Source: Muribaculaceae bacterium (GTDB taxonomy: Bacteria > Bacteroidota > Bacteroidia > Bacteroidales > Muribaculaceae). From it: DNA of 64,000 nt. The stretch spans positions 62,001 through 126,000 of the forward strand of contig VSPD01000001.1 of NCBI GenBank assembly GCA_009775125.1, written 5' to 3'. Of the stretch, positions 46,770-55,764 are shown in pieces (positions within the stretch are counted from its first letter, which is position 1; each line of letters opens with the position of its first letter). The translations under genes were made by a program, and so were the position numbers. The notes under the pieces were generated by a model, which was not told the DNA's origin, did no database searches, and worked only from the letters and a program-made list of their open reading frames with translations.

Positions 46770-49511
46770 TCAGCGGATGAACACTTTTTCAACCTTGCTG
46801 CCGGCACGGCGGATATAGAGGCCGTTTTCGGGGTTGGCAACACGGATACCGTTGAGGTTGAAGTATTCAACAGCGGCGTTGGCATCTTCAACGATGTCTT
46901 CGATGCCGGTCTGTGTGTTGGATTTGGCGTCGGTGCCGTAAACCTTCATTTCTTTCACCTTGATGCCCCAGCCTGTGTTGAGAGCTTTCGATGTGCGAAG
47001 GGTTACATAGCGGTGGTAGCCTTCGGGGTCGTTGATGAAGACGTGGCGGGTACCGTTGGCTTCGGGTGTGAAGACACGGTCTTCCTTGGCAGCCTCGGTG
47101 TCGGCGGCATAAGCGGCAACAACGGGTTCGAGTTCGGAAGGACGGGTGTTGGAGAGGGTTACAGTGAATTCGGTTGCATATGCGCCTTCGAAAAGGAGGT
47201 CGACACATTCGATATAGTAGCCGGGAACGCCGTCCTTGGCGAGGTCGAAGATAAGGTAGTGTTCTTCGGTTTCGCCACAGCCCCAGCGAAGCTCTGTGCC
47301 TTCGTTGCCGTCGGTGGCATTCTCAACCTTGGTATTCTCGATTATATTGTCGGTGTCGGTCGTACCGGCTACACCGGCAACGAGGTCTTCGGCCTCGGGA
47401 GCGGCAATTACGTGAACGCTTGTCTTTGCCGACTGAGTTCCGGCTGTGGCGGTGATTTCATATTTGCCTTTGAGGTCGCTGCTGAATACGCCGTTTACAA
47501 TTGTGCCTGTTTCGGGGAACATTGTGTATTCAACGGCATCAACAGGAAGGTAGTGTCCGGCAGCATCTTTCGAAACTACGGAGAGAGCCACTTCTTCACC
47601 GGCTTTTACAGTGAGTTTGGCAGCGGAGAGCGCAAGCGATACGGCTTCGCCAAGTTCGGGACGGACTTGTTCCATGCCCCACTTGGTATATTTGCAGCGG
47701 GAATCGTAAACACCGCCGGCATAGGCAATGTAGTGTGAGATGGCAGTTTCAGCATCCATTTCCTGAGCGCCGAAGTTGTATTCGTACATGCCGGTTTCAG
47801 CGTTTTTGGAAAGATCCTTGAAACCGTTCCAGTAGATTCGGGGAACCATGCCGGGGATTTTGCCTTCGATTTCGGAGAGGTCGATTTCATAAAGAGCTGT
47901 TCCTTCGGCCTTGTAAGTAACTTGCCAGGGCAGCGATGCGTAGATTACAGGGTTGGTCTTGAACTCAACGTTGGCCCAGTCGGCATAGACGATATCGCGG
48001 GCGTTTTCCGACGGAGTTTTGAATTCAACTTTTGCATGTGCGCTTTCGAGCATCTCATCGGCAGTGATTACACCGTCGCCGTTGAGGTCGATTTCAGCAA
48101 CAGCCCACACTTCGTAAGCATAAGCGGTCATTTCTTCAAGACCGGAAAGGACGATAGGATTGGCGGCAGCCTCAACAGCGTCGCCGTCGACAGCCTTATA
48201 ATAAACTTTTACAGTGCCGTTTTCAACAGTTTCGGGAGTGAGGGTGTAGGCAATTTCAGCCGAGTTGAAAGTGATGTTCTGCACTTTTGCGGTTACGCGG
48301 GGAGCAGCCGAAGGCTTCTCGTTTTCAGAACCGGCAACATATATCACATGATAATTACCGCCGAACACACCGTTGGGATACTCAAACCAGAAGAAGAATT
48401 CAACTGTCGAGCCTTCTTCCGCTGTGCCTTCTGTGGTATATACATAATAGTCACCTTCTTGGGTCATTACTTTCCATTCCTCCTTGATGCCGTTCACAAA
48501 ACTGATTTTGTGGCCGACATTGCCGTCGATTTGTTCAAAACCGAAAGTTTCAGCCTTAACGGTGATGGTCTTGTCGGTATTGTAGGTAATGGAGTAGTTG
48601 ACACTTACATTATATGTGTTTGTCAATTGAGTTGTCTCGCCGTCGATATTGCCATACCATACAGAAGAATCGCCTTCTTCACGAAGTGTGGTGAAGGTTA
48701 CGACTTTTTCTGCCTTGAAAACCTGGCCACCCATCTCACCTTCTGCAATGATGGTGTAGGTGTATGCGGTTTTGGGGGTAAGGCCTGTAAGGTTGAGGGT
48801 AGCGGATGCTTCGGCTGCTTCTCCGTTGACAGTAACCTTGGTGTTGGTGTAGCCTTCGGGGAAAGTCACGGCATAGGTCACATCGGCGGAAGTTGCAGTT
48901 ACGTTTGATGCCTCGGCAGTGATTTCAGGCATGGCGATGGCTGCTTCATAACGGATATTGGAGGTATATACTTCCGCATCTGCGCTAAGTCCACTTCCTA
49001 CGAGAGCAAAGACATAACCTTGACAAAAGGCTTCATCTTCCGAGGCTTTCATCCATGCAGTGTAGGCATTTTTAAAAAGTTTTTCTATGTTAAGGCGCAC
49101 TTCATGCCATTCTCCATCGGCCGGAGTGTCGAGCGTATAGTCAACATCGCCTGTATCTTTACCGGTAAGACGAAGCTCCCATGTGCCGGCACCCGATACC
49201 TTTGCATTGAATACAAGATCCATAGGGGCAAGCAGGTTCATATTGAATCGATGACCGTTGTCGCCTACATAAATACCGGCGGAGGCGTTAGGGCCATTTT
49301 TGTCGGCTTTCCAAAGAAGTGAATTTCCTTCTGCGGACGTTGCGTCCTCCACGGAAACGGGATCCAATGCATACCAACCATAAGTATCGGTCGGAATTTG
49401 GGTTTCGTCGGCGGTGAGTTCGTCACCGGACCAAACCACGTAGCGGGTTTGTGCGAAGGTCATTGCAGAGGTGAGCAATGCCGCAGCAAGAAGTAAAGAT
49501 TTTTTTAACAT
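46770..49511 (-). CDS. Secreted multidomain binding protein with FN3 and discoidin-like domains, T9SS-like tail
   Basis: 913 aa. Signal peptide (LLLAAALLTSAMTFA). Domain order by eye: galactose-binding-like beta-sandwich (about 25-185), FN3 (about 190-275, TAEASNVTATSADVTYAVTF), a starch-module-like stretch (about 285-395), FN3 (about 400-500, containing a Ca-loop-like DLNGDGVITADEM), a second module (505-615), Ig-like (620-700), F5/8 type C-like (705-860, ATDGNEGTELRWGC ... VKEMKVYG) and a T9SS tail (VEYFNLNGIRVANPENGLYIRR). No catalytic motif, so probably a glycan-binding partner of the two glucanases upstream. Last gene of the locus. Confidence 0.8.
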   Translation of the reverse strand: MLKKSLLLAAALLTSAMTFAQTRYVVWSGDELTADETQIPTDTYGWYALDPVSVEDATSAEGNSLLWKADKNGPNASAGIYVGDNGHRFNMNLLAPMDLVFNAKVSGAGTWELRLTGKDTGDVDYTLDTPADGEWHEVRLNIEKLFKNAYTAWMKASEDEAFCQGYVFALVGSGLSADAEVYTSNIRYEAAIAMPEITAEASNVTATSADVTYAVTFPEGYTNTKVTVNGEAAEASATLNLTGLTPKTAYTYTIIAEGEMGGQVFKAEKVVTFTTLREEGDSSVWYGNIDGETTQLTNTYNVSVNYSITYNTDKTITVKAETFGFEQIDGNVGHKISFVNGIKEEWKVMTQEGDYYVYTTEGTAEEGSTVEFFFWFEYPNGVFGGNYHVIYVAGSENEKPSAAPRVTAKVQNITFNSAEIAYTLTPETVENGTVKVYYKAVDGDAVEAAANPIVLSGLEEMTAYAYEVWAVAEIDLNGDGVITADEMLESAHAKVEFKTPSENARDIVYADWANVEFKTNPVIYASLPWQVTYKAEGTALYEIDLSEIEGKIPGMVPRIYWNGFKDLSKNAETGMYEYNFGAQEMDAETAISHYIAYAGGVYDSRCKYTKWGMEQVRPELGEAVSLALSAAKLTVKAGEEVALSVVSKDAAGHYLPVDAVEYTMFPETGTIVNGVFSSDLKGKYEITATAGTQSAKTSVHVIAAPEAEDLVAGVAGTTDTDNIIENTKVENATDGNEGTELRWGCGETEEHYLIFDLAKDGVPGYYIECVDLLFEGAYATEFTVTLSNTRPSELEPVVAAYAADTEAAKEDRVFTPEANGTRHVFINDPEGYHRYVTLRTSKALNTGWGIKVKEMKVYGTDAKSNTQTGIEDIVEDANAAVEYFNLNGIRVANPENGLYIRRAGSKVEKVFIR

Positions 49512-49550
49512 AAGATTGTATTTAAGGTTAGATTTTTATTCTTTTTCTGC

Positions 49551-49605
49551 GCAAGCCGGAGGCTCGCGTTCCTATTATTTCACAAGCCGGAGGCTTGTGT
49601 TCCTA
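49551..49605. repeat. REP-like units, family A, two in direct orientation
   Basis: Units at 49551-49573 and 49581-49605 read in the same direction, unlike the inverted pairs elsewhere. The outer edge of the second supplies the TAG stop codon of the GH128 gene. It fills the 91-bp gap to the next gene. Confidence 0.75.
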
Positions 49606-51111
49606 AGGGATGAGGCGCAGGCTTGTGTCTCCGGCAGTTTTGACAACGTAGATGCCGGGGGTGAGGGAGGAGGTGTCGGTGCCGAGGCTGATGCCGCGGA
49701 GGTCGTAGATTTCGGCGGGAGCAGCGTCGGCGTCGTCAGCGGCAATGTCGCCGATGCCGGCCGCATCGCTGTCGAATTTGAATGAGCTGACGGTGATTGC
49801 CGAATTGGGATATATGGCAATGTTGTGCTTGCCGGCGGTGAGCTTAACCCTCATCGAACGGTCGGCCCAAGCCCCGGAGGTGGAAGCGAACGACGAACTG
49901 TTGAGTTTGGTGAATTTAGCGCCTACTTTCAGATATACAGTCATGGTCGCGGCCGCCTTTGAGTTGGCTCGGAATGTGAAATCGTATTCGCCGTCGACGG
50001 GCACGTCAAGCTGATATTCGGCCCAGCCCGATGCGGGGAACTCGACTTGAAGGGGAGCGTCGGAGCCGGATTCGGTGTTGGGGCGAAGTTTCACCTGCTG
50101 ATTGTCGGTGGTGGCGTCGACATAGTCTTTGGCCATTACGGTCTCGCCGGGCGTGAAATATTTATCGGTGTCGAACGACGACATGTGCACGTACACCTTG
50201 CCAAGAGCGGAAAGGTCGGAGTTGTCAGAGTTGGTCTGAAAGATGCTCATATAGGGGAAGGCGTTGTAGCCGTCGCCATGATTTCCCATAAACCAGGCAT
50301 AGCCTTCGACAAGGTCGGATTGCTCGAGTTTCTGTATCTTCTGCGTCATCTGGTCGAGCTGGAAATCCTTGTTGATGTTGCCGTCGTATTCCCATGCGCA
50401 AAACTCGGTGAGCATCATGCGGGGGAAATGACCGTTGGCTTCCTTGTAAGCGTCGAGCGATGCCACGATGTGGGGGTATTTGCCGTAAACGTCCTTTTTC
50501 GATGCGTCGTAAAGGTCTTTGTAGAAATATTCGGTGGCAAACCAGGTGTTCGAGCTGTACCAGTTCATGTAGCAGTGGAGGGCCAGGCAGTCGAAATGAG
50601 CCTCGGGATAGCACTTCAAGAACTCGTCGAGCCATTCGTAGGGGTTCCATACACGTCCGCCGACTTTCTCGCCTGAGAAATTGAGGGCCGGAGCCACGAG
50701 TTTCAGGCCGAGTTCTTCGGCGAGAGCCTCCATCTGCGGCCATGCGGCGGCAGCCAGCGCGGGAGTGATGCTCGACTGGCTGGAAAAGTTTGGCTCGTTG
50801 TATCCGAGCAGATATTTTGTCTCGGGATGGCTCTTTACGAAATTGCGGATAGCGTTAAAATTCGACTCGCTGCCGCGATTCCAGTTCATGGGCGCGAAAG
50901 CGATGCCGCCTTCGGCGTACACGTCGGGGCTTTTGGGAGCATTGCCCCAGTTGTAGACCCACGACACGCCGGCATTGACCTTTTCGGCATGAGCCGCGCC
51001 GAATTTTACAATTTTCTCGTCCCATCCGATGCCGCGTTTGGCCGACTTGGCCTGTGCGAGGCCCGACAACGGAAGCGAAAGCAACAATAATGAGTAAAGA
51101 AATTTATTCAT
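49603..51111 (-). CDS. Secreted GH128-like beta-1,3-glucanase with carbohydrate-binding module and T9SS-like tail
   Basis: 502 aa. Signal peptide (LYSLLLLSLPLSGLAQA). The catalytic (beta/alpha)8 domain (about 24-290) has GVSWVYNWG, acid/base E106 in LLGYNEPNFS and nucleophile E236 in MMLTEFCAWEYDG, the pattern of GH128 / Asl1-type endo-beta-1,3-glucanases. A CBM6-like domain follows (about 315-440, WAEYQLDVPVDGEYDFTFRANS), then a tail AEIYDLRGISLG ... LTPGIYVVKTAG. With the GH16 gene upstream it points to beta-1,3-glucan breakdown outside the cell. The TAG stop lies at the edge of a REP-like unit. Confidence 0.87.
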   Translation of the reverse strand: MNKFLYSLLLLSLPLSGLAQAKSAKRGIGWDEKIVKFGAAHAEKVNAGVSWVYNWGNAPKSPDVYAEGGIAFAPMNWNRGSESNFNAIRNFVKSHPETKYLLGYNEPNFSSQSSITPALAAAAWPQMEALAEELGLKLVAPALNFSGEKVGGRVWNPYEWLDEFLKCYPEAHFDCLALHCYMNWYSSNTWFATEYFYKDLYDASKKDVYGKYPHIVASLDAYKEANGHFPRMMLTEFCAWEYDGNINKDFQLDQMTQKIQKLEQSDLVEGYAWFMGNHGDGYNAFPYMSIFQTNSDNSDLSALGKVYVHMSSFDTDKYFTPGETVMAKDYVDATTDNQQVKLRPNTESGSDAPLQVEFPASGWAEYQLDVPVDGEYDFTFRANSKAAATMTVYLKVGAKFTKLNSSSFASTSGAWADRSMRVKLTAGKHNIAIYPNSAITVSSFKFDSDAAGIGDIAADDADAAPAEIYDLRGISLGTDTSSLTPGIYVVKTAGDTSLRLIP

Positions 51112-51128
51112 GCTCTTTTAATAAGATT

Positions 51129-51185
51129 AAAGCCTCGATTTAATCCGATCTATTATCGATATAAATCGAATTAAGTCGAGGCTTT
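51129..51185 (-). terminator. Large palindrome after the GH16 gene, possible terminator
   Basis: 15-bp outer stem (51129-51143 with 51171-51185, one wobble) and an inner AATCG/CGATT part, built of the same TCGATTTAAT words as the palindrome at 10120. It lies between the GH128 and GH16 genes and may reduce read-through. It precedes the GH128 start by 18 nt on one side and follows the GH16 stop by 15 nt on the other. Confidence 0.55.
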
Positions 51186-51200
51186 AAATTTTAATCGTTA

Positions 51201-54200
51201 TTACTTAACAAGAACCTTGCGTGCGCCGAGGTTGGTGCGGATGATATAGAGGCCGGGGGCTTCCGTGGAGCCAACGGCACGGCCCATCATGTCGTAGATG
51301 CCAAGGACGATTTCTTCTTCGGCGGGAGCGTTGATGTCGCCGATGCCTTCGGTGGCTTCTTTGTCGCGCCAGAGGAAGATGTTGTCGATCTGGATGTTCT
51401 TGCCGGGCTGGTTTCCGGAGTTGATCCATACGATATTGCTCTTGTAAGCCGACTGTCCGCCATTGTTGGAAGGCCACAGGTCGGTGGAGAGGGTTTTCAG
51501 CTTGGAATAGGGGATGTCGAACGAATACCATTCGCCGTCGCGGGCATAGTCGCCAAGACGCAGGGCGCCATCCTGAGCGGTGCTGCCGATGGTGAACTTG
51601 CCTTCGCCGAAGCCGATGTTGTGCCATACGTCGTCGGTGCCGCGCATTGCGAAGTGGAGATGCCAGTTGCCGTTTTCGAGCACGGTGAGGTCTACGCCGT
51701 CGTCATTGACCCATCCGCATCCGCTCCAGCCTTGCGTGCCGACTGTCATGTTGATCCAGCCTTCATCGCCGCCGAACGAGTGCACGGTGCCTGCGGGGAT
51801 GGCAGGTCCATCGGTATATGTACCCGACCATACATAGAAGTGGGAAGCTCCCACGCCGTCGCGGAGGTCGTAAAGGATGGCGTCGTCGCCTTGGTCGTAC
51901 ATGCGGCCCATAACCTGGCCGTTTCCGGAGATGTTGATGAATTCCTTGCCGGTGAAGTCGAAGTAGGATTCGCCGTTTTCATCAAGGCTCTTTGTGGTGT
52001 ATTCGCCGAGGGGGTTCACTTCGGGAGCCTTGCCGTCGGTTTTGTAGAAGAATACATTGTCGAGACCGAAGAACGAGTTGTCGTAGAATGTATCGCCGGT
52101 GTAGATGCAGAGCGAATAGTCGGTGTAAGCAGCAAGGCCGCCTTTCTGGGCTGCGTTGCTCCAGAATTGGCCATACTGTTTGAGCACAGCCACGGGGATA
52201 TCGAACGAATACCATTCGCCGTCGCGGTTGAAGTCGGCGAAGATGGGCTTGGTGGAGTATGAGCCAAGAGTGATGAGGGCATCTTTGCCGGCATCGGAGC
52301 CGAGACGAATCTGCACGGGAATGTGGCTTACGGCTTCGGATGAGCGCACGGAGAAGTGGAGATAGTAGGAATCGTCGATAGTGGAAAGGTTAAGGGGCTT
52401 GGGTTCCATGCCCTGACCTGCGATTGACGCCCAGCCGGAACCTGTCCATGATGCTGTGGCGGAAGCGCCGTAGGTAGGGAAACCTCCGTAAGGCACGCGT
52501 CCGAAGGAGTTGGGCACGTCGTTGACCATCTTCACCTGCATGGTGTTGTCCCACACGAAGAAGTTGTTGCGGCCGCCCTGCTCCGAGTTGTCGGTTTCGG
52601 GTTTTACGAGTGAGTTCTCGTAAGTGCCGCCTGCGGTGAGGCTTTCCCAGGTGTCGCCGGAAAGGAAGAGGGGCACGATGTCGGTAATGTTGTCGAACGA
52701 GAACACCGGGTTGCCGTCCTCATCGAGGCTCTTGTAACCATACTTGCCGAGGTCGGCCTTGGTGTCGGTATAAGAAGGAATTTCCTTCGATTTGCTCTTG
52801 TAGAAGAAAATATTGTCGATGCAGAGTTCGGCATCGGTGACGCCGCCGGAGATGAAAGCGACAATATTGTCGTTGAAGGCCTTGGGGTTGGAGCCGAACA
52901 CTGCCGACGAGAATTGGCCAAGGGCTTTGACGGGGATATCGAAATAGTACCATTTGCCGTCGCGCTTGAAGTCGCCGACAGATGCGAGTTTGCCGTTGGA
53001 CTTGCCCACGATAAACTTGGCTTTGCCAATGTTCACTTCATGCGATGTGTGCATGTCAACGTCGGTGCCGCGCATTGCAAAGTGGAGCCACCATGAATCG
53101 TCGACCATCGAAAGGTCTTCGTTGGCGATGTTGAAACCGAGGCCCGACCAGCCTACTGATGCTACTGTGAATTTGTTGTAGCCTTCGTCCCAGCCAAACG
53201 AGTTTGTATGGCCGTCGCGGTTAACGGCTACATAGGTGTTCTCCCAGATGTAGAGGTTGCGGTTGGTATTGTTCACGTTGTAGTCGGTCACGTTGGCATC
53301 GGCGTTGAGAAGATGGCCGCGCACGCCGTCGGAGGTAGAGATAAGCACAGCGTCGGACACGTCGGAGAAGTCGAACGTGGTCTCGCCGTTGGCATCGAGA
53401 GCCTCGGTGGCGAAGCCTGAGAGTTCTGTCTTGTCGTCCTGTCCGGGTTCGGGCTCGGGCTCTTCTTCGATATTGGTCTGGCGGTCGCCGTTCTCATCGA
53501 TATAAAGGTATTCGGCATTGGCGTCGTCGTCTTTCTGATATACGCGCACCCAGTCGACATACATCTTGGCTTCATCGCCGGCGTTGGGGAGGGCGGTGAT
53601 GCCGGCAGCATTGTAGATGCCGGGATAAGTACCGCCGACTGCGAGGTTGAAGAGGAAGAAGAAAGGTTTCTGGAAATAGTGGCCTACGGAATATTCGCCA
53701 TCTTCATATTTCACATCGCAGGTGAAATAACGGGCTTGGCGTTTTTTTGCATTACTGTATCCTTCGAGGTCGTAATACATATAAAGGTTTACGTCGTCCC
53801 ATTCCACGGTGATGATGTGGTATTCGCCGTCGGTGATGGGATTGTCGGCCGGAGCAAGATATTCTTGCGAAAATTGCTGGTGGCCTTGGTTGGTGGCGTT
53901 GGGCCCGTAGTGGAGAGTACCGCCGAAATAGCGGTCCTGGGTGCCGTCCTTAATACCGTTGGCATGTCCGAGTTCCACGATATCCAACTCGCCGCAGCGG
54001 GGCCAGCCATATTTGCTCATATCGTTGCCCATCATCCAGTAGGCGGGCCAGAGGCCGTCTTTGGTGGAGGGGAACTTGATGCGGGCCTGAATCATGCCGT
54101 GACGGAAAGCTGCCTTGTTCTGCGATGTAACGCGGCCGGAGGTAAAGTTCTTGCCGCCGAAAGATTCGCGGCGGGCGGTGAGCACGAGGCAACGTTCGCC

Positions 54201-54437
54201 GGTCTTGGGGTCGGCTTCCATTGTCACGTTTTCACGCTTGTAATATTGGAGCTCCTGGTTGCCGCCGCCATTGCCGTTCACCTCAATGTTCCAGATGGCT
54301 TCGTTGAGAGCTTCGGCGTTAAATTCATCGGCCCAGCGGAGGGTATAGCCGTCGGGGGTTGTGGTGATGGCTTCCGCCAAGGCCGCCACCGGAGAGGTGG
54401 CGATCATGGCAGCCAAAATATGTTTGCTGAATTTCAT
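51201..54437 (-). CDS. Secreted GH16 beta-glucanase (laminarinase-type) with three repeated C-terminal modules and T9SS-like tail
   Basis: 1078 aa. Signal peptide (HILAAMIATSPVAALAEA), then a GH16 domain (about 28-305) with catalytic E150, D152, E155 in GELDIVELGH and substrate text WPAYWMMG, preceding AVGGTYPG, typical of laminarinases. Then three related modules of about 215 residues (about 345-555, 565-800, 810-1025), each with NSFG, LHF(A/S)(M/V)R, RDG(K/E)WY(Y/S)FDIP and (I/L)DN(I/V)F(F/L)(Y/W)(K/R). The same module makes up the gene upstream. The tail is LGIYDMMGRAVGSTEAPGLYIIR. It probably cuts beta-1,3(-1,4)-glucans, with the modules as binding domains. Confidence 0.9.
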   Translation of the reverse strand: MKFSKHILAAMIATSPVAALAEAITTTPDGYTLRWADEFNAEALNEAIWNIEVNGNGGGNQELQYYKRENVTMEADPKTGERCLVLTARRESFGGKNFTSGRVTSQNKAAFRHGMIQARIKFPSTKDGLWPAYWMMGNDMSKYGWPRCGELDIVELGHANGIKDGTQDRYFGGTLHYGPNATNQGHQQFSQEYLAPADNPITDGEYHIITVEWDDVNLYMYYDLEGYSNAKKRQARYFTCDVKYEDGEYSVGHYFQKPFFFLFNLAVGGTYPGIYNAAGITALPNAGDEAKMYVDWVRVYQKDDDANAEYLYIDENGDRQTNIEEEPEPEPGQDDKTELSGFATEALDANGETTFDFSDVSDAVLISTSDGVRGHLLNADANVTDYNVNNTNRNLYIWENTYVAVNRDGHTNSFGWDEGYNKFTVASVGWSGLGFNIANEDLSMVDDSWWLHFAMRGTDVDMHTSHEVNIGKAKFIVGKSNGKLASVGDFKRDGKWYYFDIPVKALGQFSSAVFGSNPKAFNDNIVAFISGGVTDAELCIDNIFFYKSKSKEIPSYTDTKADLGKYGYKSLDEDGNPVFSFDNITDIVPLFLSGDTWESLTAGGTYENSLVKPETDNSEQGGRNNFFVWDNTMQVKMVNDVPNSFGRVPYGGFPTYGASATASWTGSGWASIAGQGMEPKPLNLSTIDDSYYLHFSVRSSEAVSHIPVQIRLGSDAGKDALITLGSYSTKPIFADFNRDGEWYSFDIPVAVLKQYGQFWSNAAQKGGLAAYTDYSLCIYTGDTFYDNSFFGLDNVFFYKTDGKAPEVNPLGEYTTKSLDENGESYFDFTGKEFINISGNGQVMGRMYDQGDDAILYDLRDGVGASHFYVWSGTYTDGPAIPAGTVHSFGGDEGWINMTVGTQGWSGCGWVNDDGVDLTVLENGNWHLHFAMRGTDDVWHNIGFGEGKFTIGSTAQDGALRLGDYARDGEWYSFDIPYSKLKTLSTDLWPSNNGGQSAYKSNIVWINSGNQPGKNIQIDNIFLWRDKEATEGIGDINAPAEEEIVLGIYDMMGRAVGSTEAPGLYIIRTNLGARKVLVK

Positions 54438-54474
54438 GGTCTAATAATTCTGATACATTATAATATATAGTGCT

Positions 54475-55428
54475 TTATTTGAGCACTTTCTTAGCGCCGG
54501 CGGCAGTCTTCACGATGTAGAAGCCTTTTGTCATTTCGTTGACGCGACGGCCCGAGAGATCGTAAATAGCCTCGATGGTCTGATCGTCGGCTTCGGTGAT
54601 GTCTTCGATGCCCTGAGTCTGAGGAACATAGAAGAATACGTGGTCGAACGACACAGCGGAGCCAAGTTTGGTGATATCGTAAGAATAAACAGTCTCACCG
54701 GGAGCGGGACCCGATTTTGTAGCTGTTGAGCAAGTGGGATCTTTAAATGTGAAGGTAAAGACACCGTCGGTGATAGGTTTGGAGAAGTCGTAAACGAAAC
54801 CGAAGTCGCCGTTCTCGTCGATAAGGTCTTTGATGGGGAGGTCGATATAGTACCATTTGCCATCGTTAGCGTTGGGAAGGCTGCCGATACCGACAAAATC
54901 GCCTTGTGCAGCACCTACGCCGAGGTTGACCTGCACTTGGAAACCGTTGTTTTTAATAGTCGACTGCGAGCCAATAGAAAGTTGGTATTTCGAAGGAGTG
55001 GAACCGAAGTCGCGGATACCGATGTGGATGTGGTGCTCGTCGGTAACCTTGCTGAGGTCGTAAGCCTTGGCTTTGGACATGAACACGCCGGTTCCCCAGG
55101 CATAAAGTGGTGTAGCGTTGATGTGCTCGTCGTTGCCGAAGCTATTCATCACGCCTTCTTCGGGCACATTGTAGAGGGTAAGGTCTTTTTTATCCCAGTC
55201 GGTGACCCAATATTCGAGGGTATTGTCGACGCTATTGGGGTCGAGGTTGTTGTTGGAAATCATTTTCGAGCCCATGGCGGAGATAATCTCCTCGGGGGCG
55301 TAGAGGACAACATAGTCCTTACCTGAATTGAGGTCGAAGCCGCCTTCGGGAGCAGCGGTGATGTAGCCTTGGGCAAATGCTGCGGAGCATGCCATCAAAG
55401 CCGAAGCAGTGAGTAGAAGTTTACGCAT
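54475..55428 (-). CDS. Secreted stand-alone copy of the GH16-associated module, with T9SS-like tail
   Basis: 317 aa. Signal peptide (LLLTASALMACSAAFA), then a single module like those in the GH16 protein: LEYWVTDWDK, VMNSFGNDEHINAT, HIHIGIRDFGS, NDGKWYYIDLPIKDL and VSFDHVFFY, followed by EAIYDLSGRRVNEMTKGFYIVKTAAG. No enzyme motif. It is probably a cell-surface or released glucan-binding protein. First gene of the locus, 37 nt before the GH16 gene, and divergent from the endonuclease gene across a 336-bp AT-rich gap. Confidence 0.82.
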   Translation of the reverse strand: MRKLLLTASALMACSAAFAQGYITAAPEGGFDLNSGKDYVVLYAPEEIISAMGSKMISNNNLDPNSVDNTLEYWVTDWDKKDLTLYNVPEEGVMNSFGNDEHINATPLYAWGTGVFMSKAKAYDLSKVTDEHHIHIGIRDFGSTPSKYQLSIGSQSTIKNNGFQVQVNLGVGAAQGDFVGIGSLPNANDGKWYYIDLPIKDLIDENGDFGFVYDFSKPITDGVFTFTFKDPTCSTATKSGPAPGETVYSYDITKLGSAVSFDHVFFYVPQTQGIEDITEADDQTIEAIYDLSGRRVNEMTKGFYIVKTAAGAKKVLK

Positions 55429-55764
55429 AATTATAACAGGATTGTTTTTATGGTTTGGATTTATTTTCTAAGTCAGGTATTGCAATAGGGGGCGGCAAGA
55501 ATCCCCCTGTGAAAAATAAAAAGGAGTTACGATTGCAAATTTCGCTGAAAATAATTAAACCTGCAAGAAATTTGAAAAGAAAAAACTCACAAATATTTAC
55601 AAATCACCTCACAAAAAACTCACAAAAAATTTTCAACATATTGAAATTCAATGTCTTAAATTTTCACAGTATTATTACATCCAAAAAAATTAAATTCACA
55701 CAACGTTTATTTCAAAATAAATTCGTAAAATTGTAAAAATTTAACCATTGTTAATGTCAAAACC
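55429..55764. other. AT-rich divergent intergenic region
   Basis: 336 bases of strongly AT-rich DNA between the glucan locus and the endonuclease gene. No clear TAnnTTTG element is seen on either strand, so the promoters here may need another sigma factor or an activator. A 93-codon open frame (55455-55736) is low-complexity Lys/Asn/Phe sequence and not credible as a gene. Confidence 0.6.

Noticed and set aside
55455..55736. 93-codon open frame in the AT-rich gap
   Set aside because: Poly-Lys/Asn/Phe composition follows the AT content; no start context, no family resemblance.
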